Shown one piece after another: positions 43,086 through 52,947 of a stretch of DNA of 64,000 bases. The stretch is from Bradyrhizobium sp. 186 (GTDB lineage Bacteria > Pseudomonadota > Alphaproteobacteria > Rhizobiales > Xanthobacteraceae). The stretch is from positions 7,130,001-7,194,000 of the forward strand of contig NZ_CP082164.1 of the NCBI RefSeq assembly GCF_023101685.1, in the 5' to 3' direction. Position numbers and translations under genes: made by a program. Position 1 is the first letter of the stretch, and each line of letters begins with the position of its first letter. The notes below the pieces were generated by a model that saw only the letters and a program-made list of their open reading frames with translations, ran no database searches and had not been told where the DNA came from.

Positions 43086-45452
43086 TCAGATCGCGCGCTT
43101 GTCCGCACCCTGTAGCCTGGCGTGCAGATTGATCAGCCACATCGCCGTCGGCCGCAGGATGAAGAGGTCGGCGACGAGCGCCATGACCATCGAGAAGGCG
43201 CTGAGCCAGCCGAACAGCCGCAGCGATGGCAGGTCGGAGAACACGGTGACGACGAGGCCGCAGGCCAGCACCACCGTGGTCAGGATCAGCGCCGGGCCGA
43301 CCAGCACGGTTGCGCGCTCCACCGCGAGCGCCGAGCCGACGCCCGGCTTGCTCTCGAGCCTGAGACGATTGAGGAAGTGAATGGTTGCACTCAGCCCCAG
43401 GCCGAATGAGACGGTGAGCGCCACGACGCTGGCGAATTGCAGCCCCTCCCCCATCGCCCACAGCACGGTGCCCGACATCACCACCGGGAAGATGCCCGGC
43501 AGGATGCAGGCGAACATCACCACCCAGGAACGGAAGGCAAAGCCGATGAAGATCGCGACCAGCGCGAATTCGACGGTGAGCCCGCGGTTCAGTTTCTCGA
43601 TCATGCCGGCCGAGTTGCGCGCCGCGATGGCGGCGAGACCCGTCACCGCCACTTCGTAGCCGGGATGCTTCTTGCGCACCGCATCAAGCTCGGTGTCGAG
43701 CTTGTCGACGATCGGCAGCAGTTGGCTGGAATCCTTGTCCGGCACACGGCCTGCGACCACGACTGCATCCTGCTCGGCATCGATGAAGCGCCGCACCAGG
43801 TGCTCGGGGATGAGGCTCACATATTCCTTCAGCGTCGCGACGTCGGCGCTGCCGGCCTTTTCCGCAAGCCAGCGGCGCAGGGTTTCGACTGACCAGACGT
43901 TGCCGACACCGGCCGCCTTCTCCACGACCGCATGCACGTCCGCGATCGTCTGTAGCGTCTCCGGCGAATAGAGCGATTCACCCTTGGGGAACTGGATCAG
44001 CACGTTGACCGGGTTGGCGCCGGTGAGCTTGGCGTCGAGCCGGTCGCTGGCGGCGACCGCCTGGCGCTTGTCCGGCACCTGGTCGGCGAGCCGGTAGCGC
44101 GGCTCCAGATTGGCGTAGATCACGCCCAGGCCGGCGACGAACAGCAGCGCGATCAGACTGAACAGGCCGGGCCGGCCCACCATGCGCACTGCGATCCAGT
44201 AGCAGAAATTGCGCAGCGCCTGGACGCCGGCATCCGCGCTCTGGAACTTGGTCGCAAAGACTTTCTCGTTGCGCACCAGCAGCACGCCGAACACCGGCAC
44301 CAGCGACAGCACTGCGACCAGCGCGATGATGGTGGCGGCAAGGCCCGCCTCGCCGAACTTGCGGATCAGGTCGGAGTCGGAGAACTGGAGCGCGATGAAG
44401 GAAATGCCGGCGGTGCCGTGCGTCAGCACGCAGGCCGGGCCCACCACCAGAACCGCGTTCTTGAACGCGGTGAACTTGTCCTGGCCTGCGATCAGCCGGT
44501 CGCGCGCGGCGAAGGTGAGCTGCATCGAGTCCGAGAAGCTGATGACCATGATGAGCGGCGTCATCACGTTCAGGAACATGTTGAGATTGAAATTGGCCCA
44601 GCCGAGCGCGCCGAGCGCCAGCAGGATCGCGATCATCGGCGGGAATGCCGCCGCCACCATGAAGGAGATCTTGCGGAAGAAGATGATAGCGATGACGCAG
44701 CCGGCGAGAATGCCGAGAATATTGTAGGTGAGGCCGTCGCGCTCGACCGCGTTGCGGATCTCGAGCTGCATCACCGGCACGCCGGAGAGCTGCACGTTGA
44801 GCCCGGTGTCGCCGAGATCCTCCTTCGTCAGCGCGCGGATGTCGCCGATGGTCTTGGTGAGCTTGTTGGAGGCGACCACCTCGGGCTCGAGCGAGAGCAC
44901 GATCAGCGCAAGCGTGCCGTCCTCCGACAACAGCTTGCCGCGGATGATCTCGTTGGCTTTGACGGTTTCGATGAACTTGTCATAGGCCTCGCCCTCGGGC
45001 AGCTCGCCCGGGAATAGCGCGGCCGGCAGCTTGCCCGGCGCCGGCGCCTGGCGCGCGGAGAACAGCGAGACCAGGCCGCGGGTGCCCTCGACCAGTTGCA
45101 GGTCGGTGATGAAGTCGCGCAGCTTCTCGAGGTTGTTTCGGGCCAGGAGGTTCTTGCCCTCGATCACGACGAGGACGTCGAATTCCTCGGCCGGGAACTT
45201 CTTCGTCACCTCTTCGTACTGGTGGAATTCGCGGGAATTGGAACGGAACAGCTGCGACAGCGAATCGTCGATCTTGATCCGATAGATGCCGAACACTGCG
45301 CCGACGATCAGCACCAGCAGCACGATGCAGGAGACGATCGGCGCCCGGACGGCGATCAGCCCGATGCGCTCGAGCCCGAAGGCAATGGAGGAAACCGGCC
45401 CCTGTTCGACCTTGTCAACATGAACCTCATTCTCGCTGTGCTTTTCGAGCAT
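43086..45452 (-). CDS. MMPL/RND family lipid-type transporter
   Basis: A 788-residue inner-membrane transporter with the duplicated RND layout: helix 1 at about residues 38-58, a periplasmic domain beginning KIDDSLSQLFRSN, a helical block with PLIMVISFSDSMQLTFAARDRL, a second periplasmic domain, and a helical block with ALTVSFGLGLSATIHFLNRLR. It is related to but distinct from HpnN (862 residues) in the same locus. It lies between eutC and the hpnC operon. A role in hopanoid or other lipid movement is inferred from family and position; the substrate is unknown. Confidence 0.85.
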   Translation of the reverse strand: MLEKHSENEVHVDKVEQGPVSSIAFGLERIGLIAVRAPIVSCIVLLVLIVGAVFGIYRIKIDDSLSQLFRSNSREFHQYEEVTKKFPAEEFDVLVVIEGKNLLARNNLEKLRDFITDLQLVEGTRGLVSLFSARQAPAPGKLPAALFPGELPEGEAYDKFIETVKANEIIRGKLLSEDGTLALIVLSLEPEVVASNKLTKTIGDIRALTKEDLGDTGLNVQLSGVPVMQLEIRNAVERDGLTYNILGILAGCVIAIIFFRKISFMVAAAFPPMIAILLALGALGWANFNLNMFLNVMTPLIMVISFSDSMQLTFAARDRLIAGQDKFTAFKNAVLVVGPACVLTHGTAGISFIALQFSDSDLIRKFGEAGLAATIIALVAVLSLVPVFGVLLVRNEKVFATKFQSADAGVQALRNFCYWIAVRMVGRPGLFSLIALLFVAGLGVIYANLEPRYRLADQVPDKRQAVAASDRLDAKLTGANPVNVLIQFPKGESLYSPETLQTIADVHAVVEKAAGVGNVWSVETLRRWLAEKAGSADVATLKEYVSLIPEHLVRRFIDAEQDAVVVAGRVPDKDSSQLLPIVDKLDTELDAVRKKHPGYEVAVTGLAAIAARNSAGMIEKLNRGLTVEFALVAIFIGFAFRSWVVMFACILPGIFPVVMSGTVLWAMGEGLQFASVVALTVSFGLGLSATIHFLNRLRLESKPGVGSALAVERATVLVGPALILTTVVLACGLVVTVFSDLPSLRLFGWLSAFSMVMALVADLFILRPTAMWLINLHARLQGADKRAI

Positions 45453-45660
45453 GCCTTTGTCCAGTTCCTAAATCGACTCGGTGAGTGAGCTTATTGCGCC
45501 CCGCGAACGGCTTGAAAACGCCATGCAAATGGGAGGCTTGCCCTTTGAAAATGCGCGGAAAATCGCCGCGAGGGGTTTAGCAGGTGAATAGCCCGACTCG
45601 CAAGCAGGCGAAGCGTGGCCAAATCGATCAAGATGTGGCGATTTCCACCCCGGATGCCGG

Positions 45661-46446
45661 TCATCCGGGCGACGCTGTGCCAATTCGACGCGGCGCGCGG
45701 TCCGCACTCTCGTCCTTGAGCGTCACGCCGGTAACCTCCCTGGCCAGCCCCTCACGCACCAGCCAGGCGATCTTGAAGGCGGCCTCGTCATAGCTCAACC
45801 CGGCGTGGTGGATATTTGACACGCAGTTGCGTTCGGCATCGCTGCGGCCGGGCTTCGGCGCAAAGGTCAGATAGGCGCCGAGACTGTCGGGCGCGGACAG
45901 GCCCGGCCGCTCGCCGATCAGCGTCAAAACCATGCGCGCGCCGAGAATCGCGCCGATCTCGTCGCCGAGCGCGACCCGCGCGCCTGAGGCGACAACGACA
46001 CGGCCGATCGCGACAGCCTCCTCGGCCGCGAGCCGAGGCAGCAGGCTCTTCAGCAGCGCGACCGCGTGGGCATTCACGGCCGCCGCCGACAGGCCATCGC
46101 CGACCACGATCGCAAGCGGGCACGGCGTCGTGGCGCACTGCGCCAGGATCTCGGCTGAGCCGGCGTCGAGCTGCCGCCCGAGATCCGGCCGCCGTAGATA
46201 GTCCCTGCGATCGGTCGCCCGGCTCCTTGCCTCGCTGACGGCAAGGCCGAGTTCGCCGAGCCCGGCGACCAGCCACGGCACATCGAAGGCGGCATGCACG
46301 GCATCGCGGGCGCGGGCGTGGTCCAGGGTGAAATCGAGCAGCGGTTTTGTCGGCAGGCTCGCGCCGCTGCGCCCGAGCGCGACGCGCGCGGACGTGAACG
46401 ACCGCAAGTCCAGCGTCGGACGAACCGGAACGGGTTTGTCGGTCAT
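45661..46446 (-). CDS. eutC: ethanolamine ammonia-lyase small subunit
   Basis: A 261-residue EutC, the adenosylcobalamin-binding light chain of ethanolamine ammonia-lyase (ethanolamine to acetaldehyde and ammonia). Recognisable blocks are [58 protein letters not shown] and [12 protein letters not shown]. It is somewhat shorter than the E. coli protein. ATG 46446 overlaps the stop of hpnP (ATGA), so it is translationally coupled to hpnP rather than to eutB. The longer frame upstream is inside hpnP and not coding. Confidence 0.93.
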   Translation of the reverse strand: MTDKPVPVRPTLDLRSFTSARVALGRSGASLPTKPLLDFTLDHARARDAVHAAFDVPWLVAGLGELGLAVSEARSRATDRRDYLRRPDLGRQLDAGSAEILAQCATTPCPLAIVVGDGLSAAAVNAHAVALLKSLLPRLAAEEAVAIGRVVVASGARVALGDEIGAILGARMVLTLIGERPGLSAPDSLGAYLTFAPKPGRSDAERNCVSNIHHAGLSYDEAAFKIAWLVREGLAREVTGVTLKDESADRAPRRIGTASPG

Positions 46447-48029
46447 TCGGCGGGAACGGCGGCCTGGCGCAGCCGCAGCGAATAGTTCGACGCGTTTTGC
46501 TGGCCGCTGGAGGCCGCGCGAGCGAACTTGATCAGATGGTGCGCGATCATCGCGGAGCCGATCAGGCCTTCGAGGTCGCCGCGCCTGATCCGCCCCAGTG
46601 CGAACTTCCAGAACACCTTCTTGTAGTCGCCGAGCACACCAACCTTCCAGAAGATGTTTCGCAGCATGATCAGGGCGCGCTTGACGTTGGCCCAGGTCTT
46701 CATCTCCGGGGCCACCGGCACCTGGAGGCGGTTGGCATAGGTATAGTCGCATTGATGCTGATAGCGGGCGTAGACCTTTTCGGGCTCGTAGGCGACCTCC
46801 ATGCAGTGCCTCCAGGAGGCCACGACCTCGTCATAGGGCAACAGAAAGTTGACGTTGGAATCGCGGCCTTCGTCGTTGACGAGCCGCCCCTCGCGCTCCA
46901 ACCGGTCCCACAGCGGCGTCTTCGGCAGAGCCTGCAACAGATTGATCGTGAGCAGCGGAATCCTGGATTCCTCGACGAAGTTGATGAGCACGTCGGCAGT
47001 GTTCGGCTTGTCGGTGTCGAGCCCCATGATGATGCCCGAGACGACTTCCATGCCGTAGGCGTTGATGGTGCGCACGCCCTCCAGGATCGGGACCATCATA
47101 TTGTGGTCCTTGTGCATCGCGTGCAGCGCGTCGGGATCGGGGGTCTCGATGCCGCAGAAGATGGTGACAAACATCGCCTCGCGCATCTTCTCGAGGATTT
47201 CCGGGCGCTTTGCGATATTGAGCGTCGCCTCGCAGGCAAGCCGCATCACATAATTGTTCTTCTTCTGCCACTCGATCAGATGCGGCAACAGGTCCATCGC
47301 CGCCTTGCGGTTGCCGATGAAATTGTCGTCGACGAAATAGACCGTGTCGGTCATCCCGCATTCGCGCAAGCGGTCGAGCTCGGCGATGATCTGCTCGGGC
47401 GACTTGATCCGCGGGTTACGGCCATAGAGGCCGGGGATGTCGCAGAACTCGCACTGATAGGGGCAGCCGCTGGAATACTGGATGCTGCCGAGGAAGTATT
47501 TCTTCACGTCGGCGAGCTCGTAGGCCGGGATCGGAAACTCCGTCATCGGAATTCGGTCTTTGGTGGTCAGCACCACCTGCTGCTCGAGACGTGACGTGTC
47601 GCGCGACAGGATCTCGATCAGCTGGTTGGTGGCGTCGCCGAGCTCACCGACATGGAGATAGTCGAAGGACGGATAATAGTCCGGACAGGCGCTGACCGAG
47701 GGCCCGCCGAGCGCAACCGGCAGATCGAATTCATGGGCGCGGCGGCAGATGTCGTTCATCTGCTGGCGCTGGATGTGCATGCCGCTGACGAAGACCGCTT
47801 CCGCCCATTCGAACTCGTCCTCGGTCGTGCGACGGAGGTTCTCGTCGACGAATTTGACCTGCCATTCCTTCGGCAGATAGGCGGCAAGCAGCAACAGGCC
47901 CTGTGGCGGCATGAAGGCGCGGACGCCATCGGTCAAGGGATAGGAGTACTCGAAGGTGCCGAAGGACGAGGTGTAGCGCGGGAAGACGCAGAGAATACGC
48001 CGGATCGTTCCGTTGCTTTCAGCGCGCAT
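46443..48029 (-). CDS. hpnP: hopanoid C-2 methyltransferase HpnP (B12-binding radical SAM)
   Basis: A 528-residue class B radical SAM methylase. The N-terminal cobalamin-binding half contains [33 protein letters not shown] and [16 protein letters not shown]; the radical SAM cluster motif is C189-x3-C193-x2-C196 (GCPYQCEFC), followed by [21 protein letters not shown] and a C-terminal DUF4070-type region. HpnP makes 2-methylhopanoids. It might instead be another hopanoid-locus B12 radical SAM such as HpnJ, but N-terminal sequence and genome context favour HpnP. It starts 173 bases after the eutB stop and overlaps eutC by 4 bases. Confidence 0.88.
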   Translation of the reverse strand: MRAESNGTIRRILCVFPRYTSSFGTFEYSYPLTDGVRAFMPPQGLLLLAAYLPKEWQVKFVDENLRRTTEDEFEWAEAVFVSGMHIQRQQMNDICRRAHEFDLPVALGGPSVSACPDYYPSFDYLHVGELGDATNQLIEILSRDTSRLEQQVVLTTKDRIPMTEFPIPAYELADVKKYFLGSIQYSSGCPYQCEFCDIPGLYGRNPRIKSPEQIIAELDRLRECGMTDTVYFVDDNFIGNRKAAMDLLPHLIEWQKKNNYVMRLACEATLNIAKRPEILEKMREAMFVTIFCGIETPDPDALHAMHKDHNMMVPILEGVRTINAYGMEVVSGIIMGLDTDKPNTADVLINFVEESRIPLLTINLLQALPKTPLWDRLEREGRLVNDEGRDSNVNFLLPYDEVVASWRHCMEVAYEPEKVYARYQHQCDYTYANRLQVPVAPEMKTWANVKRALIMLRNIFWKVGVLGDYKKVFWKFALGRIRRGDLEGLIGSAMIAHHLIKFARAASSGQQNASNYSLRLRQAAVPAE

Positions 48030-48202
48030 CGAACTTTCCCCAACCAGATTCTATGAACGGTCCTGACGAGGCCACCAGACACCTAGCGTAACGCTGGGAC
48101 CGAATTTCCTCAATATTGTGGCACTGAACCAATTCGTGAGACGCGCCAATGGTTTCCCCGGTTCACGCCGGCGGGCGAAAGTTTTTCGCGGGCTTTTCCG
48201 CC

Positions 48203-49585
48203 TCACGCGATCAGCCGAGAGGCAAAATCGGGCAGCAGGCCCGCATCGCCGGCTAGGCGGAAATCGGCGCCCGCTATGCCTGACTGCGCCAGCCAATCGT
48301 CGAATTCCGGCGCCCTGCGCAGGCCAAAGACGTCGCGGGCATAGAGCGCGTCGTGAAACGAGGTCGACTGGTAGTTCAGCATGACATCGTCGGCGCCGGG
48401 CACCCCCATGATGAAGGTGACGCCGGCGGCAGCCAGCAGCGTCAGGAGATTGTCCATGTCGTCCTGGTCCGCCTCGGCATGGTTGGTGTAGCAGATGTCG
48501 ACCCCGAGCGGCAGGCCGAGCAGCTTGCCGCAGAAATGGTCCTCCAGCCCGGCCCGGATGATCTCCTTGCCGTCGTAGAGGTATTCCGGGCCGATGAAGC
48601 CGACCACGCTGTTGACCAGGAGCGGCGCAAAAGCGCGGGCGACCGCATAGGCGCGCGCCTCGCAGGTCTGCTGGTCGACGCCGTGATGGGCATTGGCCGA
48701 CAGCGCCGAGCCCTGCCCGGTCTCGAAATACATCACGTTCTGCCCGACCGTGCCGCGCTTGAGCGACAGCCCGGCCTCCTGCGCTTCCCGGAGCAACGCA
48801 ATGTCGATGCCGAAACTGCGGTTGGCGGCCTCGGTGCCTGCGACCGACTGGAAGACCAGGTCGACCGGCACGCCCTGCCCGATCAGCGCCAGCGTCGTCG
48901 TAACATGGGTCAGCACGCAGCCCTGGGTCGGGATCGCCAGCCGCACAATGATCTCGTCGAGCAGCCGCAGCAATTGCGCGATCACGGCCGGATCGTCGCT
49001 CGCGGGATTAATGCCGATGCAGGCATCGCCGGCGCCGAGCAGGAGGCCGTCGAGGATCGAGGCGGTGATGCCTTTAGCGTCGTCGAAGGGATGGTTGGGC
49101 TGGAGCCGCGTGCTCATCCGCCCTTTCAGCCCGATGGTGTTGCGGAAGGCGGTTGTCACCTGGCATTTCCTGGCGGCCAGGATCAGGTCCTGATTGCGCA
49201 TCAGCTTCGAGGCCGCGGCCGCCATTTCCGGCGTGATGCCGGGCGCCAGCTTGCGCAAGACCTCGGGCGTCGCGGTGTCCGACAGCAACCAGTCGCGAAA
49301 GCCGCCGACGGTGAGGGATGCCACCGGCGCGAAGGCCCTTGCGTCATGGCTGTCGATGACGAGGCGGGTCACCTCGTCGGCCTCATAGGGGATGACGGCC
49401 TCCTGGAGGAACTGCGCGAGCGGGACGTCGGCGAGCGCCATCCGCGCCGCGATCATCTGCTCGGCGTTGGCGGCGGCAATCCCGGCCAGCCGATCGCCGG
49501 AACGCGGCGGCGTCGCCTTGGCGAGGAGGTCGCGCAGGTCGGGGAAGGTGTAGGTCGTGGCGTCGATGCTGTGGCGGTAGACCAA
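48203..49585 (-). CDS. eutB: ethanolamine ammonia-lyase large subunit
   Basis: A 460-residue EutB, the catalytic TIM-barrel subunit. Near-universal blocks are present: GDACIGINPASDD, TQGCVLTHVTTT, YFETGQGSALSANAHHGVDQQT, NSVVGFIGPEYLYDGKEIIRAGLEDHFCGKL and CYTNHAEADQDDMDN. TTG 49585 is chosen because GGAGG stands 5 bases before it and the product then matches the E. coli length (453); another TTG at 49645 adds 20 unlike residues and has no ribosome site. It is the first gene of eutB-hpnP-eutC. No microcompartment genes or cobalamin riboswitch are seen. Confidence 0.94.
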   Translation of the reverse strand: MVYRHSIDATTYTFPDLRDLLAKATPPRSGDRLAGIAAANAEQMIAARMALADVPLAQFLQEAVIPYEADEVTRLVIDSHDARAFAPVASLTVGGFRDWLLSDTATPEVLRKLAPGITPEMAAAASKLMRNQDLILAARKCQVTTAFRNTIGLKGRMSTRLQPNHPFDDAKGITASILDGLLLGAGDACIGINPASDDPAVIAQLLRLLDEIIVRLAIPTQGCVLTHVTTTLALIGQGVPVDLVFQSVAGTEAANRSFGIDIALLREAQEAGLSLKRGTVGQNVMYFETGQGSALSANAHHGVDQQTCEARAYAVARAFAPLLVNSVVGFIGPEYLYDGKEIIRAGLEDHFCGKLLGLPLGVDICYTNHAEADQDDMDNLLTLLAAAGVTFIMGVPGADDVMLNYQSTSFHDALYARDVFGLRRAPEFDDWLAQSGIAGADFRLAGDAGLLPDFASRLIA

Positions 49586-49894
49586 AGGCCCCTCCGGGGT
49601 TCGTCGGCCAATGACCGACTCCAAATCGATCTGGAGGCGGTCCAAACGTCAGGGAATACGCGCCTAGCGATGATAGCGCACGCAGATGTTTAGGGCATGG
49701 CGTGCAGGGCGATTTGCCGGAAACCGATAATATCACACCAAACTCCTGAGACAGTTCGTATTTCGCTCGGCCAGGAGCAACCGTCCCGGACCGGCGCGTT
49801 AACGCCGCGTCCATCTTCATTCTGCATAGTTTTGCATCAATTTTACACGACCGCGCGCACCGGCCGCTCCAGGCCATTCGGGCCCCTGAACACC

Positions 49895-51625
49895 ATGACA
49901 ACTGACCGATCTGGGAATGCCGCCGGCCTGGCGGGCCGCTTCACGCTTGCGGCCAGGCTCTATGCGATCTTCGCGCTGTTCGCGCTGCTCACGGCGGCGA
50001 TCGCGATGCTGTCCGACTACAACAGCCGTCGCAGCGCCGACCTGATCGCCGCGATCGAGACGGCGAACGCCGCCGCGCTGAACGTCGAACGCGTCAATTC
50101 GCTGGTCTATGCGGTCGTGATGGAGTCGCGCGGCGTCTACATGTCGACCGATCCCGCCGTCGTGAAGAAATACGGCGAGGGCCTGCTCAAGTTCAACGCT
50201 CAGATCCTGGAGGTCATGAAGCGCTGGGAGGGCATCGTCAAGGCCGACGATTCCGAACAGTTTTCCACCTTCAAGAAGCGCATCGAGCAGTTCGTCGACT
50301 TCCGCAGGGAGCTGGTGCGCCGCGCCAACGAGATCAACCCGGCCGCGGGGCGCGAATGGGGCGACAACGACGCCAACCGCTCCGTGCGCTCCGCGTTGAA
50401 CAAGGATCTCGAGGCGCTGTCCAAGGTCTATGCCGAGCGTGCCAAACAGATAGCGCAGCAGACCGAGACCAACCGTATCCTTTCGCTGGCGCTGACCTGC
50501 CTCGGCGGCGTGGCGCTGGCGCTGGTCGTGATCGGCATCATCATCATCGCCCGCTCGATTGCGCGTCCCCTCTCGGCCATCACCGCCACCATTAAGCAAG
50601 TCGCCGACGGGACCGAGGACGTCGTTGTGCCGCACAGCGAGCGCGCCGACGAGATCGGCGCGCTGGCACGTGCCATCCAGGTCTTCCAGGAGGCGATGGG
50701 GCGAAACCGCAACCTCGCCTCGCAGGTCTCGCAGGACTCCGCCGCGCGCGAGCAGCGCGCCCGACATATCGAACAATCCGTCGAGGAGTTTCGCGAGGCG
50801 ATCGGTGCCGTCATGCGCGGTCTCACCGACAACGCCTCCGTCATGCGCGAGACCGCGCAGACGATCACGCGCGTCACCGCTGATGCGAGCAGCCGCGCCG
50901 GCACGGCGGCGAACGCCACCGAGCAGGCCTCGCACAACGTCACGGCGGTGGCAGGCGCCGCCGAGGAGCTGTCGGCTTCGGTGGTGGAGATCGGCCGCCA
51001 GGTGCGGCAGAGCGCAAGCGCGGTCGAGCAGACCGGCCAGCGCACCGAGAAATCGATCGCCGAGATCGAGAGCCTTGCCGCCGCGACCCAACGCATCGAC
51101 GGCGTGCTCAACCTGATCCAGGCGATCGCCGAGCAGACCAATCTGCTCGCGCTCAACGCCACCATCGAGGCCGCGCGTGCCGGTGACGCCGGCCGCGGCT
51201 TTGCCGTCGTCGCGCATGAAGTGAAAGCGCTGGCGGGCCAGACCGCCAAGGCGACCGCCGAGATCGGCGAGAACGTCTCCATGATCCAGGCCTCCACCCG
51301 CAACGCTGTCGACGCCGTCCGCGAGATCGGTGGCGCGGTGCGCGAGATCAACGACGTCACCTCGGCGATCGCCGGCGCGATCGGCCAGCAGGACGCCGCC
51401 ACGCGCGAGATTTCGTCCAACGCGCAATCGGCCGCGCAAGGCAACGAGACCCTGGTCGCCAACATCACCTCGCTCCGCGACGCCATCGGCGAGACCGATA
51501 CCGCCGCATCCTCGGTGCTGACGGCGGCAAGCAGCCTGACCGCAACCGCGGAGACGCTGTCGCGTGAGGTGGAGAAGTTCTTCCTGAACTTGCGATCGGA
51601 CAGCCGCACTGCCAGGGCGGGATAG
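49895..51625 (+). CDS. methyl-accepting chemotaxis protein
   Basis: A 576-residue transmembrane chemoreceptor. TM1 is at about residues 20-42, then a periplasmic helical-bundle sensor of about 145 residues, TM2 at about 190-212 ([22 protein letters not shown]), a HAMP domain ([17 protein letters not shown]) and a cytoplasmic coiled coil with the kinase-control tip [20 protein letters not shown] and [24 protein letters not shown] 49895 gives the basic-then-hydrophobic N-terminus. The C-terminus has no pentapeptide tether for CheR. Ligand unknown; no chemotaxis kinase genes are adjacent. Confidence 0.94.
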   Translation: MTTDRSGNAAGLAGRFTLAARLYAIFALFALLTAAIAMLSDYNSRRSADLIAAIETANAAALNVERVNSLVYAVVMESRGVYMSTDPAVVKKYGEGLLKFNAQILEVMKRWEGIVKADDSEQFSTFKKRIEQFVDFRRELVRRANEINPAAGREWGDNDANRSVRSALNKDLEALSKVYAERAKQIAQQTETNRILSLALTCLGGVALALVVIGIIIIARSIARPLSAITATIKQVADGTEDVVVPHSERADEIGALARAIQVFQEAMGRNRNLASQVSQDSAAREQRARHIEQSVEEFREAIGAVMRGLTDNASVMRETAQTITRVTADASSRAGTAANATEQASHNVTAVAGAAEELSASVVEIGRQVRQSASAVEQTGQRTEKSIAEIESLAAATQRIDGVLNLIQAIAEQTNLLALNATIEAARAGDAGRGFAVVAHEVKALAGQTAKATAEIGENVSMIQASTRNAVDAVREIGGAVREINDVTSAIAGAIGQQDAATREISSNAQSAAQGNETLVANITSLRDAIGETDTAASSVLTAASSLTATAETLSREVEKFFLNLRSDSRTARAG

Positions 51626-51632
51626 CAGCGCG

Positions 51633-51660
51633 TCCACCGCCCGCGAAGGCCGGCGGTGGA
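51633..51660 (+). terminator. hairpin after the chemoreceptor gene
   Basis: TCCACCGCC (51633-51641) pairs perfectly with GGCGGTGGA (51652-51660) over a 10-base loop. There is no immediate T-run, only an A-rich stretch afterward, so it is a probable but non-canonical terminator. Confidence 0.45.
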
Positions 51661-51666
51661 TCGCTA

Positions 51667-51806
51667 CAACAAAAAACCCGAAAACAACCCCATGCACAGT
51701 AGTCGGAGACAGCTTTATCAATGACTTAGCTGCCGGCCCGACTCCTTGCGAATTTACGAAACCATTTTGACACGTCGGGCAAAACACCGGCATGATGTCA
51801 TCATGG
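51667..51806. repeat. A/C-rich noncoding block, suspected dispersed sequence
   Basis: About 140 bases beginning AAAAAACCCGAAAACAACCCC and running to GCATGATGTCATCATGG, far lower in GC than the genes around it. The end contains the palindrome CATGATGTCATCATG, and TTTTGACA at 51765-51772 resembles a -35 element. From memory similar blocks recur in Bradyrhizobium intergenic DNA, but this could not be tested. No convincing open frame; a small RNA gene is possible. Confidence 0.35.
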
Positions 51807-52947
51807 CGATGGCGCGCCGCACCCTTCTCGCCCTGAGTGCGGCGAACGAAAATGGATTATCGTTCCAAGCTTGATTGATCGACAAATATTCGAACGCGGC
51901 CGACGTCCTCAACTTCACGATAGCGACTCAACTCCGTTTGGAGTTCGGGATCTGAATTGGCCCAAGCCAACCAATCGAACGGGACCGAACCCTGTAGATA
52001 GGTATCCACGAGAATCACGTCTGGGCGACCGTTTCGCACGTCCGCTAACAACTGCCGCCGCTCGAAATGTATGATGCTGTCCAGTCTTGCTTGCTCTGCT
52101 TGAGTTGGCTGCGAGCTGTTCTGGAGCAGCATTGCGCCGGCCGCTAGCAGCTGCACACACGAACTGCCCACCCAAGTCCCATCAATTTGACGGACGAGCG
52201 GATGCCCCAGAGCAACGTGATCCGTAATCGTGAGCAGCCGCGGGTGCTTTGCAAGTGCCTGGATACGCCGCTCCAGGGGCGGAAACGCCCGCTCCGACAA
52301 GGACAAACAGAACCCGATGAGCACAACGCCAGCAAAGCCGCCGATCCTGACCGACACCGGCAACGTCCTTGTGCGAACGTGTAGCAACGGCGCAGCAATC
52401 GCAAACATGCAAAGCGCGTATGCCGTATATGTCCAGCCCCTGCCTTGAAGAACGAAACTCGCGGCTCCACCAATCGCCGCGGCCAGCCACGGGCTTGCGT
52501 CGCCTCCCATTTTGAAGCCTTGTGGAGCCACCTGGCGCAGAAACGCAATAGAAGCAGTTATCACAACGATCGGCAAAGGAAGCAGACCAGCTAAACCCTT
52601 CCTCATTGGTAGATAGGTGGCAGTGACCATCGGGGCATAGGTAAACAGATAAGCGGGAAAGACGATAACGACCATTGCCCCGTAGCCGATGACGACAGCG
52701 GCGGCGGCACATGCTTCAGGGGTGAACAAGGGCCTGAGGGAACGATGGCGGATGGCGGCAAGGATGATCGGAAGGCCAGCCACCAGAGCAAGGTAGGGCT
52801 TGATGCTCATGGCCAGCCCGGCACACAGTCCTGCCAGGATCGCAACCGGTCCGGGGGAAAGGCTGCGCCAGCGGATCGCAGTGATGGCTACAAAGGGGGT
52901 CAGTGCAATGACGGCGATGTGTTCACGTTGGCCGAATACGGCGCTAG

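Noticed and set aside
48030..48202. EcfG-type general-stress promoter before hpnP (GGAAC-N16/17-CGTT)
   Set aside because: hpnP control by EcfG is, from memory, reported in Rhodopseudomonas, but only poorly spaced partial matches were seen here.
49586..49894. Cobalamin riboswitch upstream of eutB
   Set aside because: No B12-box-like conserved sequence or matching stem set was visible in the gap before the B12-dependent genes.
49817..51793. Long minus-strand frame (658 codons) opposite the chemoreceptor gene
   Set aside because: Composition is that of a shadow frame; the plus strand encodes a complete chemoreceptor with HAMP and signalling tip.
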